From positions 1 to 64,000 of the forward strand of contig JADJBK010000004.1 of NCBI GenBank assembly GCA_016703745.1: DNA of 64,000 bases, in the 5' to 3' direction. Below the pieces are notes generated by a model that did not search any database, was not told the origin of the DNA, and saw nothing but the letters and a program-made list of their open reading frames with translations. Every line of letters begins with the position of its first letter. The first letter of the stretch is position 1. The position numbers and the translations under genes are program-made. Below are positions 18,656 through 26,678 of the stretch, in pieces. Source of the stretch: Nitrosomonas sp. (lineage in GTDB: Bacteria; Pseudomonadota; Gammaproteobacteria; Burkholderiales; Nitrosomonadaceae).

Positions 18656-19271
18656 CGATTCTCAGCCTTTTGCCTTCCTGCCTGACCGTTGCGGGCGAAT
18701 GCGTGATTCTGAAGTGCTTCGACAAAACGCCGCCCTGATCAAAGAATACTTCCCGTTGCCATTCGCGCATCAGTTCCAGTGGCGCTCCGGCAATCAGTAT
18801 GAGCTTGACCGGCATGTCCGCTGATTCGATAAAACGCTTGACGAAAACTACCTGGCGCTCATCATCGCCATTGAAAAACACCAGTATCTTGCTCAAACCG
18901 GCATAATCGAGCGGATTGACCTTGTAACCCGCCTTGAACATGATCCGGCCATGTTCGTCCACCATATCCCGGTCAAGGATGAAGGAGGGATCAATATAAA
19001 AGGTTTTGTTGGTTTCAGATGTGCTGATACCGGCAACCGGTTGTGGTCGCTCAATACCTGCAATCACCTTCTGTTTGTAGTTTTCCTGCAATTCGGCAAG
19101 CTCGCCAGTCTGTTCCATGTGCTTCAGTCTGGACTGCATGACTTCGATCAGGTCACGTTCCTGTATTGGATACGTCGGACCAATTACACCAAGGTCTTCG
19201 GCCATGAGTTTCCCGGCAATCAATACAAGCAGGCAGCAGATGAGCAGATGAATGCGTATCATGGCCTGCAC
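18639..19271 (-). CDS. traW: TraW pilus assembly protein
   Basis: A 210-aa protein with a signal peptide. It has the TraW opening DLGVIGPTYPIQERDLIEVM, the FYIDPSFILDRDM segment and the LSKILVFFNGDD and QVVFVKRF strands. TraW works with TrbC in F pilus assembly in the periplasm. It overlaps the relaxase gene by 13 bp, so it is translationally coupled. Confidence 0.88.
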   Translation of the reverse strand: MQAMIRIHLLICCLLVLIAGKLMAEDLGVIGPTYPIQERDLIEVMQSRLKHMEQTGELAELQENYKQKVIAGIERPQPVAGISTSETNKTFYIDPSFILDRDMVDEHGRIMFKAGYKVNPLDYAGLSKILVFFNGDDERQVVFVKRFIESADMPVKLILIAGAPLELMREWQREVFFDQGGVLSKHFRITHSPATVRQEGKRLRIDEIHP

Positions 19272-21370
19272 CGCAGTAATGTGCCTTCGCTCGACAATCT
19301 GTCCGAATGCTCCTTGATGAGCTTGTTCAGAAGCACCACCGTGAAACGGTATCCTGCTCTTCTGACCGCCTTGGCCAGGATTTTTCTGTCAAGTTCGAGC
19401 CAGCCATCCTGATCGGTTTGCAAATCATCCATTGCGCGAACGACTGCCAGCAGCTCATCGAGCGAGGGGAAATTGTCCGATGCGTTGCCAGGCCCGCTGA
19501 CTGATACTTTTGATGACGGAGTAGATTGTTGTAATGGCGGTGACTGCTGTATGCCGGTTTCGGGTTTTGAATTTGTCGATTGAGTTTCCGGGTGACTGTT
19601 GCTGGAACCGGATACCGGCTTGCCAGGTATCCTAACGAAAACAGCACTAATGGTTTTTTCCAGTCGGATGACCTTGATAGTCTGGCCATTTATTTCGGTA
19701 TCGATTACTTTCTTCCAGGGTGTTACAGGATCGATCCACAACCATCTTTGATCAGACAGCGCATCCAGAATGCTCTTTAGCGGAAAAGTGCAACCACTAA
19801 AAGCATCTGGCCAGTGGATCAGCAGATACCCGTTTTCATCGAGCAGAACATCCTGCCCCCACTGTTTGCGGTTTGATGCAACATCATCGCGCAATACTTG
19901 CAGAATCCTGCCTGCTTCATTGTCAGGAAAATCCAGTTTCAATCCTTCCGGCAATACTGGCAATGCTGGATATGACGGCGAAGCAGCTTCTTTCTGAACA
20001 GGCTGGTTTTCCTGTAGGGTTGGCGATGGTTTTTGGTTTACTGCACCGATGGTATTAGTATTTTCCAATTGCTGCGAACTCTTGGCAGAAAAAGCGGGCG
20101 CGCTATCCATCTGCGGTGTCTGGGTGGCTATTTCTGGCGCTTCCAACTGCACACAAGTTACATCGATCACTTCTCCTTCTACCGTTTGCAGGGGCATTGC
20201 GGATACCATCACATCGTCTTTCAGGCGTATTACCTGCAAACGAATATCCGCGATCTTCTCCTTGAGGCAGGCAGGCGCAATTCTCCAGTAAGGCGACTGA
20301 CCTTCCCTGATTTGCGCAATATCCCGTTCAACCAGCATATCGAGAATGCCTTCCGGGGTATGCGCAAGCCCCAGCATCTTTTCTTCACGAATGACACGCA
20401 CCATATCCTCGCCAGAAGCAGGCCAGACGATATAAGTATTGCCCGCAAGCTTCCACACACGCGCACCAGGCTCATTGACCAGCCAGATACTTTCTTTGAT
20501 CAGGCGGCGCATGATGTCGGTCAGCATGCGTTCGACTGGCACACCAAGATCATAGCCAGCCATGGTCGCGCCGATAGTTTTAAGATCGCGTTCCACACTG
20601 ATCCGATCCGCCCTGATGACCAGATCATGAACGGGGTTGGCAGCAGAAGGATTGGAATTCAAGGACTCCATCAGCCAGATGATCATCTCGATACTGATTT
20701 CTTCTATTCCTGCAAGTGTTTCGGTGCCAATGATTCTGTCCGCTACCAGATTTGCCATAACGGTATGCTGGCGATCACGGCCTTCGCGCCAATCGAGATA
20801 ATAGGATTCCACTTTTGATCGGGTTGCCCAGGCAAGCAGGCTTTCCCTGATGGGTCGCCATATCTTTGAGCGGTCATGATTGGCAATCGTCATGTCGGTA
20901 ACAGGCTTGCCAGCGTCGTGACACAGGGCGGCCAGAAACACGATCAGTTGCCAGCTCGTCTCCATTTCTCGTCGCTTTGCTGGAGTCTGCGCGATGTTCG
21001 GCAGGGCTTTTTCTGCTGATTGCAGCGCATACAGTGCAACTTCCAGAGAATGCCGGAACAATCCCCCAGCGCCACGGTGATGATGCGATTGTGAAGCAGG
21101 CAAAAGATGTGCATAAGCAGCAAATCTTTCAATTACAGGAATGTAGTATTGATTGAAGTGAGTCTGATTGCCAATGGTGCGCTGGATGCGATCAATGATG
21201 TCTTCCTGGGTGTACATAAGCCGATCAACCGCAATGACTGGCAAACCCTGAACGAAAGGCGGGTAACGCGGAATGTCTTCGTCACGAAATTGTTTCGATA
21301 GGGATCGCTTGCCAGGAGATGCCATGGTATCGCCTGACACACCCAAAAATTTCAGCAGACGGGCAAACAC
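19259..21370 (-). CDS. traI: MobH-family relaxase (TraI)
   Basis: A 703-aa relaxase that nicks oriT and leads the strand into the recipient. The N-terminal TraI_2 domain has SHHHRGAGGLFRHSLEVALY (His 96-98 and 107) and LAALCHDAGKPVTD (His-Asp 151-152), the HD-fold metal signature of MobH. A Pro/Gln-rich linker (about residues 410-470) leads to the TraI_2 C-terminal domain (GQDVLLDENGYLLIHWPDAF). It starts 2 bp after the S26 peptidase gene, and the order S26-traI-traW-traU is tight. Confidence 0.88.
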   Translation of the reverse strand: MFARLLKFLGVSGDTMASPGKRSLSKQFRDEDIPRYPPFVQGLPVIAVDRLMYTQEDIIDRIQRTIGNQTHFNQYYIPVIERFAAYAHLLPASQSHHHRGAGGLFRHSLEVALYALQSAEKALPNIAQTPAKRREMETSWQLIVFLAALCHDAGKPVTDMTIANHDRSKIWRPIRESLLAWATRSKVESYYLDWREGRDRQHTVMANLVADRIIGTETLAGIEEISIEMIIWLMESLNSNPSAANPVHDLVIRADRISVERDLKTIGATMAGYDLGVPVERMLTDIMRRLIKESIWLVNEPGARVWKLAGNTYIVWPASGEDMVRVIREEKMLGLAHTPEGILDMLVERDIAQIREGQSPYWRIAPACLKEKIADIRLQVIRLKDDVMVSAMPLQTVEGEVIDVTCVQLEAPEIATQTPQMDSAPAFSAKSSQQLENTNTIGAVNQKPSPTLQENQPVQKEAASPSYPALPVLPEGLKLDFPDNEAGRILQVLRDDVASNRKQWGQDVLLDENGYLLIHWPDAFSGCTFPLKSILDALSDQRWLWIDPVTPWKKVIDTEINGQTIKVIRLEKTISAVFVRIPGKPVSGSSNSHPETQSTNSKPETGIQQSPPLQQSTPSSKVSVSGPGNASDNFPSLDELLAVVRAMDDLQTDQDGWLELDRKILAKAVRRAGYRFTVVLLNKLIKEHSDRLSSEGTLLRCRP

Positions 21371-21372
21371 AA

Positions 21373-21894
21373 TCAGAATACCCTGTGGGCACGACCAATG
21401 ATCTGGTCACGACGCACCCAACCGACCAGCTCATATCTCGAATCCAGACTGTCTGGATGGGTTGCGGCCATGTAGTAATGATCTTCAGGAACGATGCCAA
21501 CCGATGCTCTTTTTATGGGAATACCAGTCTGGGAATATGGTTTTGTCCGTCCGACAAAAACATCATTCACAAAATAATCGTGATGACCGATTTCTACTTC
21601 CGTGGATGTGATGATAGAGCCAGGCAGTCCTTTCGTGATCTTGACAAAGACGGCTCCTTTTCTATAGAAGGCACCACCTTCGTAGAGGAAGGCGATTGTT
21701 TCGCCAGGCTCAGGGTTCAGACCCTGATTTTTCTCGATCAGAAAAACCGTGCCCGGTAATGAGTCACTTAAATTGAAAGAGATGGCGTAGCTTCTGCCAA
21801 AAGCGATGCACCCGACTATCAGCCATAGGTATAGCGGTGTGTATCTGGAAAAATGTGCATAAGTTCTGTTCAACATGCACAACATGCTACACAA
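21373..21894 (-). CDS. S26-family signal peptidase of the transfer system (TrhF/TraF type)
   Basis: A 173-aa inner-membrane peptidase with one N-terminal helix (LYLWLIVGCIAFG). The catalytic Ser sits in FNLSDSLPGTVFLIE and the Lys in FYRKGAVFVKITKGLPG. The HPDSLDSRYELVGWV box is typical of conjugative S26 enzymes that trim prepilin. It is the first gene of the relaxase operon, directly downstream of activator box 1. Confidence 0.82.
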   Translation of the reverse strand: MCSMLCMLNRTYAHFSRYTPLYLWLIVGCIAFGRSYAISFNLSDSLPGTVFLIEKNQGLNPEPGETIAFLYEGGAFYRKGAVFVKITKGLPGSIITSTEVEIGHHDYFVNDVFVGRTKPYSQTGIPIKRASVGIVPEDHYYMAATHPDSLDSRYELVGWVRRDQIIGRAHRVF

Positions 21895-21915
21895 TCAGAA
21901 TAGAAAACCACCTCA

Positions 21916-21942
21916 GATAGATGACCGGATATGTCGTTTATC
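21916..21942 (-). promoter_or_regulatory. Activator box 1, promoter of the relaxase operon
   Basis: Read toward the operon, the dyad is GATAAACGACA, then TATCC, then GGTCATCTATC. Its half-site GGTCATCTAT lies where a -35 element would be, upstream of a T-rich TATTCT-like -10. Closely related 27-bp dyads lie at 41840, 43261 and 56022. The likely binder is the FlhDC-like pair encoded at 26.7-27.6 kb. Confidence 0.65.
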
Positions 21943-22005
21943 GGGGATTGTTATATCATTATTTTTATGATTTAGACTTCACTTGTCAAAACACACATAT
22001 CTTTT

Positions 22006-22190
22006 GTGGGGTATCCAGCTAAATGCTGTGATTTTGATATGTGAAATAAATTTTTCTTAAATTACAATAAGTTGTAACACGTGCTAAACACATACCACTT
22101 TCAATACAACAAAAAAAACCATAAACTTTACTTTTTTATCAATAAGTTAAACGCATGAAAATATTTACCGCATTTAGCTGGATACCCCAC
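22006..22190. repeat. 185-bp MITE-like element with 21-bp perfect inverted ends
   Basis: A 21-bp sequence beginning GTGGGGTATCCAGCTAAAT at 22006-22026 is repeated as its exact reverse complement at 22170-22190. The 143-bp interior is strongly AT-rich and carries no ORF. It lies between the relaxase operon and the nuclease operon, so it may also alter their expression. Confidence 0.55.
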
Positions 22191-22527
22191 TTATTATTTG
22201 TTGTGGTCAACTTAAACTGGATACTTCGCCAAGGCAATCAAGCTTAAATTAGGCTATGTTGCAATTATACTCGGCGCGGTCAGGTATGCGGAAAATGAGG
22301 CGGGTATAATATCGGATTTTAGCTCTTACTAAGACATGCTCCAGCCCAACTGTTAGCCACAAGTAGTAATGCCCCCTTTCTCCTAAATAGAAAGGTCCGC
22401 TGGTGGTTAAACTCACCCCTGTTAAAAACAGAAGCGGATTATTTAGAAAATGGACAAGCTCAGAAAGAAGTAAAATGGTCACAGATACGAAAAAGGCCGA
22501 GGCATTATAGGACAGCAGCTTTTGCCA
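22191..22527. other. Non-coding stretch downstream of the Cas4-like operon
   Basis: About 340 bp with no convincing gene. A segment near 22200-22330 (GTCAACTTAAACTGGATAC onward) looks like degraded transposon sequence but I cannot assign it. No clear terminator for the minus-strand nuclease operon was found. Together with the adjacent 21.9-22.2 kb region it is one of the places oriT could lie. Confidence 0.3.
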
Positions 22528-23031
22528 TCAACAGATCATTTGGTGCCCACACGATTTGCATTTATGGCCATAATTTTTCTCCGGCAATACCCTGCATTCG
22601 ATAACATTCAGATAACGCTCAACCAGTCTGGAGCATTCCTCTTCACCCATCAGTTGCACCCTGATCGCACGGCGTTTACCCGTTTGGCGATTGTTGATCG
22701 CCACAAAGCCATAGTTGGCGGTGGGCATTCCATTGTGTCTCAGCAGCCATGCCTGCAATGATAGCTGGGCGATGTCTGTTTCAAAAACCTGATAGGTATT
22801 GCGATTCTTGCTTTCCAAAGGAACATGCAAACCATTTTCCAGTTGGTATACCTGGTCGGGACGGCCAATCACAGGGTAAGGACTATCCATTCGCAGATCC
22901 TTTTCTATAATCACCACTTTTCCTGCTTTCAACTCGGCAGGCCGCCAATCTCTGGATAACCTGCGCCATGTCAGATATACCCAGTAAACGGCGATGATTG
23001 CCAGCGTAATCGCTATTGATTCGAGCATCAT
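22528..23031 (-). CDS. Membrane-anchored Cas4-like nuclease, C-terminal half
   Basis: A 167-aa protein with an N-terminal transmembrane helix (SIAITLAIIAVYWVYLTW). It carries the second half of the Cas4/Dna2 PD-(D/E)XK motif set: GRPD (Asp 59), VPLESKNRN (Glu 73, Lys 75), a Q-rich helix (DIAQLSLQAW), a YGFVAIN strand, and a C-terminal Cys trio (158, 161, 167) like the Fe-S ligands of Cas4. The first Cys and His motifs of such enzymes are absent here but present in the ORF directly upstream, which it overlaps by ATGA. The substrate is probably DNA ends. Confidence 0.65.
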   Translation of the reverse strand: MMLESIAITLAIIAVYWVYLTWRRLSRDWRPAELKAGKVVIIEKDLRMDSPYPVIGRPDQVYQLENGLHVPLESKNRNTYQVFETDIAQLSLQAWLLRHNGMPTANYGFVAINNRQTGKRRAIRVQLMGEEECSRLVERYLNVIECRVLPEKNYGHKCKSCGHQMIC

Positions 23032-23522
23032 TTTGTTTGCTTATTGCTCTTGTCGAGCACAGCAACGAATCTATCCAGGCCGACGCGCATCAGTGATGTC
23101 AACCATGTGTGGTGTGCCATCTTGCTTACCATGAAAGGTGAAAACCAGTAATACCATCTGACGAAAATTTGCCCAATTACCGATTGCAGCAGCACATCAT
23201 CGCGCCATTTCCGTAGCGTTACGGCCTCAAGCGAATCGATTCCATAGATACTGGAGGCAATGAAACAGCGTTTGTCGATTAGCTCGCCTGGCTTGTTTTG
23301 CAGCACACGGATTTTCTGCTCGATCTCAAACCGTCTGTGCTCAATTACACCCTCAACCGCACGCTTGCGAACAAAATCGGGGGATGCGTCACCAAGCCGT
23401 CGATCAAACATCATTTTCTGCTCGCAATAAACCGCAGATACGATGTCTGAAATGCTATGGTAGCGTTTCTTCCTGCTGTGGCGATAGCCGCTCATACCCA
23501 TGCCTTTTTCTGAGTTTGTCAA
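23028..23522 (-). CDS. Cas4-like N-terminal motif fused to a CFI-box domain
   Basis: A 164-aa protein (alternative start at 23495). Residues 21-66 read YHSISDIVSAVYCEQKMMFD, then RRLG and EGVIEHRRFE. This is the opening of Cas4/RecB-like nucleases with its Cys (33) and Gly-x3-His (58, 62). Residues 86-135 (RCFIASSIYGIDSLEAVTLR then WRDDVLL and YYWFSP) form a CFI-box domain of unknown role. The stop overlaps the start of the ORF with the catalytic half. The two may form one split enzyme. Confidence 0.6.
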   Translation of the reverse strand: MTNSEKGMGMSGYRHSRKKRYHSISDIVSAVYCEQKMMFDRRLGDASPDFVRKRAVEGVIEHRRFEIEQKIRVLQNKPGELIDKRCFIASSIYGIDSLEAVTLRKWRDDVLLQSVIGQIFVRWYYWFSPFMVSKMAHHTWLTSLMRVGLDRFVAVLDKSNKQTK

Positions 23523-23697
23523 TCCGGTTATATTCTTTCAGGGCTGTTTCCAGATCAGAAAATAATCTTATCCTGGCACCATGTCTCCTGTTCGACAGCC
23601 CATACCAATGGCAGCAAAGTGTGTATTCACCAAACAAATCTTTAAAAATTGCCATTGAGTAGCCACGCCTGTCGGTTCGATAATTTGCTTGGTACAT
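23455..23697 (-). CDS. WGR-like domain protein
   Basis: An 80-aa protein resembling the WGR fold: KDLFGEYTLCCHWYGLSNRR, then RIRLFSDLETALKEYNRI and LRKRHGYERL. These correspond to the conserved strand, the W-G region and the K-x-x-x-GY ending. WGR domains bind nucleic acid ends in PARP proteins. It starts in TAATG overlap with the MobI-like gene and overlaps the next gene by up to 68 bp. Confidence 0.5.
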   Translation of the reverse strand: MYQANYRTDRRGYSMAIFKDLFGEYTLCCHWYGLSNRRHGARIRLFSDLETALKEYNRIDKLRKRHGYERLSPQQEETLP

Positions 23698-24170
23698 TAC
23701 TCGCCTTCCTTAGATCGCATTGCAGCAGCTTTCGCATAACGAATCGAAAATAGCGCCCTGTTCAGATGAAATGCTTCCCGCCTGATCCAGGCAAGCTCTT
23801 TCTCTGTTTCCTCAATTAACGGCTTTTCCCATTCCCTTGCAAAAGCAAATAGTTTTGACAGGGTGTAGGTGTGCGATCCTTTGCCTTTCGTAATATGTGT
23901 GTATAGCGGATATTTCTTGCCATTTGCAGTGCTGCTCCATTTAACCCCTGTCCAGTCGATTCGAAGATTATTCCCTTTTCGGTGAATCCTTAAATTCAGA
24001 TGGCTTTTGTTTTGCCATCCTGGTTTTTCGTTCTGCATCACCAGTTCCCAATGGAGATCAATTATCGATGAGGCGATTGCCTCCAATTCATCGATCCGGT
24101 TTTCGATAGATGTCCAGATTGTTTCCAGGCTTTCCATAGAATGCTGCATTTTTGGTTCAACCGTTTCCAT
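23697..24170 (-). CDS. MobI-like accessory transfer protein (candidate)
   Basis: A 157-aa soluble protein with an N-terminal helix (SIENRIDELEAIASSIIDLH), a middle strand section (SHLNLRIHRKGNNLRIDWTG) and a C-terminal helical region (REWEKPLIEETEKELAWIRR). Its size, domain layout and placement in a MobH element recall MobI, which works with TraI at oriT in SXT and IncC. The match rests on pattern memory, not alignment. It begins a four-gene overlapping operon. Confidence 0.35.
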   Translation of the reverse strand: METVEPKMQHSMESLETIWTSIENRIDELEAIASSIIDLHWELVMQNEKPGWQNKSHLNLRIHRKGNNLRIDWTGVKWSSTANGKKYPLYTHITKGKGSHTYTLSKLFAFAREWEKPLIEETEKELAWIRREAFHLNRALFSIRYAKAAAMRSKEGE

Positions 24171-24560
24171 TCTCTATACCTGCTTTCCATGTTGGCCAGC
24201 GTTTGTTTTACTGCTGGTTGCAAAAATAAATGTTTTCAGAAAATTTAGAGATAAATCTCAAGAGTTGTTTCCCTGGCAGAAAACAACTCTTAATATATTG
24301 TTTTCCGTATTCAGAAAACTACGAGAATTAATTAAAAACGAAAAAAATATTATATTTATTATCAGATAGTTAGTTTTTTGTTGCATTGAGAAATAAAAAA
24401 GAAAAAAATTCTTTTTCAGAAAAACAATTTATTTTTTTATTGCGCGGATTTTAAAAAACCCAATGCCAAAAAATCGTGAAATGCTAACACGCAGGATCGC
24501 GGGTAACCAACTACGATAGTTGACATATTCAGTCATCTATCTGGATATATTTCATTAGAT
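24171..24560. other. AT-rich non-coding stretch between MobI-like gene and parC repeats
   Basis: About 390 bp without a gene. The part 24230-24470 is unusually AT-rich, with many A- and T-runs. It holds the promoter region of the minus-strand mobI-like operon. A position next to a mobI-like gene and a run of AT make it a candidate oriT, but no nick motif is recognisable. Confidence 0.35.
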
Positions 24561-24569
24561 TTGTTTGTT

Positions 24570-24897
24570 AGAGTGCATCTGGATACCAGGTCTGGGCTGA
24601 AATACAAAACCGTGTTGCCTGGCAAAGGTGCCCTGTAGGTATCCCACAGGGATACATGCAATACTTTTTTGGAAATGCAGAGCCTTTTTTCTGGGTGTAG
24701 GTGCCCTGTAGGTATCCCACAGGGACACATGCGATGCTTTTTGGGAAGATGAAAAGCCGTATTTCCGGATAGTGAAGGTCTGTAGACCTTCTGTAGACCT
24801 TCACGAGTAAAAAAATAATGAATTTTTGGAAAATTATCGGGCATAGAAGGTCTGTAGACCTTCTGTAGACCTTCACAGGTAGAAACGGAGAAAATAA
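24570..24897. repeat. Centromere-like iterons (parC) upstream of parM
   Basis: Two repeats starting AGGTGCCCTGTAGGTATCCC lie at 24626 and 24699. Two of a second type, GAAGGTCTGTAGACCTTC continuing with a second GTAGACCTTC, lie at 24774 and 24846. Starts are 73, 75 and 72 bp apart, close to seven helical turns, so all face the same side. Both types contain inverted repeats. This is the expected form of a ParR-binding centromere and parM promoter. Confidence 0.7.
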
Positions 24898-25881
24898 TTG
24901 AACATTGTCGGTATAGATATTGGTTATTCAAATCTCAAGGTAGCTTACGGCCAAAATAATAATTCTGAATCGCCAAAAACCGTACTCAGACCAGCAGGTG
25001 CGGCACCAGTGGATTGCTTTGGATCACGGATCGACGGGAAAGATAATGAGGATTTTCTGAAAGTGACGGTAAAAGGTAAATCGTTTGTCGCGGGCGTTTC
25101 TTCAGATCGGGCACAGATGTGGAGCCGCTCCTTGCACGCTGAATATTCCTCCAGTGATTCATATCAAGCACTTTTCAAAGCCGGTTTGCTCCTGACTGGA
25201 ATGGAACATATAGATATACTCATTACAGGACTGCCTGTCTCCCAATCTCTCAACGAGAAAAGAAAAAACGCATTAATACATTCCATGACAGGTATTCATG
25301 AAATATCACCAGGGAAAACTGTTAGGGTCAAAGAAGTAAATGTCGTATCACAACCAATTGGCGGATTCCTGGATTTCATATCGAGAAGCAATGAGGACAT
25401 CGAGGATGCAAGCATACTGGTGATTGACCCAGGATTCTTCTCGGTCGATTGGGTGGTGATCAGCAATAATGAAATACATAAACATTCATCCGGTACGAGC
25501 CTGACTGCATCATCTGTGTTACTGGAGGAAGCTGCCAGGCTGATCAGTAAGGATCATGGAACCGAAGTAAGCGCCGAGATAATTGAGAATGCCATCCGTA
25601 AAAATAAAACCACCATTCTGGTTATAGGGCAGCGCGTTGAAATTGCGTCATATTTGAATAGAGCAAAAAATTCGATAGGTCCGGTAGTTACCGAAGAAAT
25701 TCAGAAGTCCTTGCGCAAAGAAAATAAGATGGTCGATCTGGTGGTGATGGTAGGAGGGGGTGCGTCCTTTTTTATGGATGCAATAAAGGATGCTTTCCCA
25801 CGATTAAAAATTCTAATGACACGAGATGCTGTTTATTCCAATTGCCGAGGGTTTTGGATGATGGGAGCAGCTACTGAATGA
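24898..25881 (+). CDS. parM: ParM/StbA-like actin ATPase for segregation
   Basis: A 327-aa actin-fold protein. The phosphate-1 loop is VGIDIGYSNLKVAYG at the N-terminus, phosphate-2 is VIDPGFFSVDWVVI (about residue 180) and the adenosine motif is VVMVGGGASFFMD (about residue 285). It starts with TTG at 24898 after AACGGAG. ParM filaments push ParR-bound copies apart. It overlaps the next small gene by 4 bp and follows phased repeats, completing a type II partition locus like srpMRC of SXT-type ICEs. Confidence 0.82.
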   Translation: MNIVGIDIGYSNLKVAYGQNNNSESPKTVLRPAGAAPVDCFGSRIDGKDNEDFLKVTVKGKSFVAGVSSDRAQMWSRSLHAEYSSSDSYQALFKAGLLLTGMEHIDILITGLPVSQSLNEKRKNALIHSMTGIHEISPGKTVRVKEVNVVSQPIGGFLDFISRSNEDIEDASILVIDPGFFSVDWVVISNNEIHKHSSGTSLTASSVLLEEAARLISKDHGTEVSAEIIENAIRKNKTTILVIGQRVEIASYLNRAKNSIGPVVTEEIQKSLRKENKMVDLVVMVGGGASFFMDAIKDAFPRLKILMTRDAVYSNCRGFWMMGAATE

Positions 25882-26144
25882 ACGCGGTGAAGATAAAACT
25901 GGTGATCAGTAGTGAGTCGAATACAGAGCTTTTTGAAGAAATCAACAGGTTGCCGCCAAGAAACAGGGCGGAAAGAATTCGTACTTTGGCTACTATTGGA
26001 TTGCTGAAATTCTCCAATGATCCCAATTCGCAACCGGAAGATCAAATCCAGACAAAAGAGAAAGAAGACGAGAGTGAGGATGAGTTAATACGCAGAAAAA
26101 AGCATGCCATGATGGTAGCAAAAAAACTTATCAATAACCTGTGA
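25878..26144 (+). CDS. parR: ParR-like centromere-binding protein (candidate)
   Basis: An 88-aa protein. The N-terminal half (VKIKLVISSESNTELFEEIN then PRNRAERIRTLATIGLL) fits a ribbon-helix-helix: a strand, a helix and an RAERIR helix. The C-terminal tail is highly charged. Size, position after parM and the ATGA overlap point to ParR, which would bind the repeats at 24.6-24.9 kb and cap ParM filaments. Confidence 0.65.
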   Translation: MNAVKIKLVISSESNTELFEEINRLPPRNRAERIRTLATIGLLKFSNDPNSQPEDQIQTKEKEDESEDELIRRKKHAMMVAKKLINNL

Positions 26145-26171
26145 TGAGTATCTTACCGGAATGCGCGAAAA

Positions 26172-26194
26172 GCCCCGATGTTCAGGCCGGGGAG
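26172..26194. terminator. Hairpin between converging parR and XRE genes
   Basis: CCCCG (26173-26177) pairs with CGGGG (26188-26192) between the two convergent stop codons. It could end transcription from both sides. The sequence AGCCCCGATGTTCAGGC followed by GGGGAGGATG also resembles the right end of IS200/IS605 elements, so it may be a captured IS end used as a terminator. Confidence 0.4.
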
Positions 26195-26203
26195 GATGTT
26201 AAG

Positions 26204-26626
26204 TCATTCCAGATTATCGATTCTTCGTCTCAAAGCAACAAGCTTCCGCTCCAGTTCGGCGATCCTTTTCGCTTCATGAATTTTGGCTGATAACACGTCC
26301 AGTATGGCAGAACAAATTTCGTCTTCAAGCTCGAACATTTGCTCTTCCAGTCTGCGCAATTTCGAGATAAAGGGACGAAAACTGATTGCAGACCCTGATG
26401 AGGCCATTTCTCCTGTGCCTGTTAAAAGCCAGTGCAAATTAACACCAGTTTTGGCGAAAGCGATTAGAGAATGGCCACCGGGAATGCTCGAACCCCCTTC
26501 ACACTTCCTGATGATAGCGACACTAATACCAGCCATGGAGGCAAACTCCTCCTGACTTTTAAGGATGGACTTTCTCCATTGCCTTAACCGGATGGCGATT
26601 TCTGAGGCACTATCATTAGCATTCAA
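26204..26626 (-). CDS. XRE-family repressor-like regulator with coiled-coil tail
   Basis: A 140-aa protein. Residues 8-60 form a Cro/CI-type helix-turn-helix (LRQWRKSILKSQEEFASMAG then ISVAIIRKCEGG). The C-terminal half is a long coiled coil (LRRLEEQMFELEDEICSAIL and ELERKLVALRRRIDNLE). There is no S24 autoprotease domain, so it differs from SetR. It is divergent from the flhDC-like pair across an 81-bp gap, the position of the SetR/AcaR-type control gene. It probably represses the activator promoter. Confidence 0.7.
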   Translation of the reverse strand: MNANDSASEIAIRLRQWRKSILKSQEEFASMAGISVAIIRKCEGGSSIPGGHSLIAFAKTGVNLHWLLTGTGEMASSGSAISFRPFISKLRRLEEQMFELEDEICSAILDVLSAKIHEAKRIAELERKLVALRRRIDNLE

Positions 26627-26650
26627 TTTATATACTAACCACTAAAATTA

Positions 26651-26678
26651 TTGACAGAATATATTTAAATAGTATTAT
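26651..26678 (+). promoter_or_regulatory. Promoter of the flhDC-like activator genes
   Basis: TTGACA at 26651-26656 and TATTAT at 26673-26678 are 16 bp apart and lead toward the flhD-like gene at 26708. The intergenic region is very AT-rich and is shared with the divergent XRE gene, so the repressor could act here. AAAAGG lies about 10 bp before the ATG. Confidence 0.55.

Noticed and set aside
20033..20818. 261-aa plus-strand ORF
   Set aside because: Shadow of the relaxase gene on the opposite strand; no domain and no ribosome-binding site.
22528..23031. True CRISPR-associated Cas4
   Set aside because: No cas1, cas2 or array nearby, and a membrane helix precedes the nuclease motifs; it is Cas4-like only in fold.
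24171..24560. Defined oriT
   Set aside because: AT-rich DNA beside a MobI-like gene is suggestive, but no nick-site consensus can be recognised for MobH by eye.
24626..24876. Possible CRISPR array
   Set aside because: Only four units of two different sequences with internal dyads and about 73-bp spacing ahead of parM; this fits a partition centromere and no cas1/cas2 is present.
26163..26200. IS605 right end with a guide RNA
   Set aside because: It resembles such ends but no tnpB is adjacent and it sits between convergent stops, so a terminator is the simpler reading.
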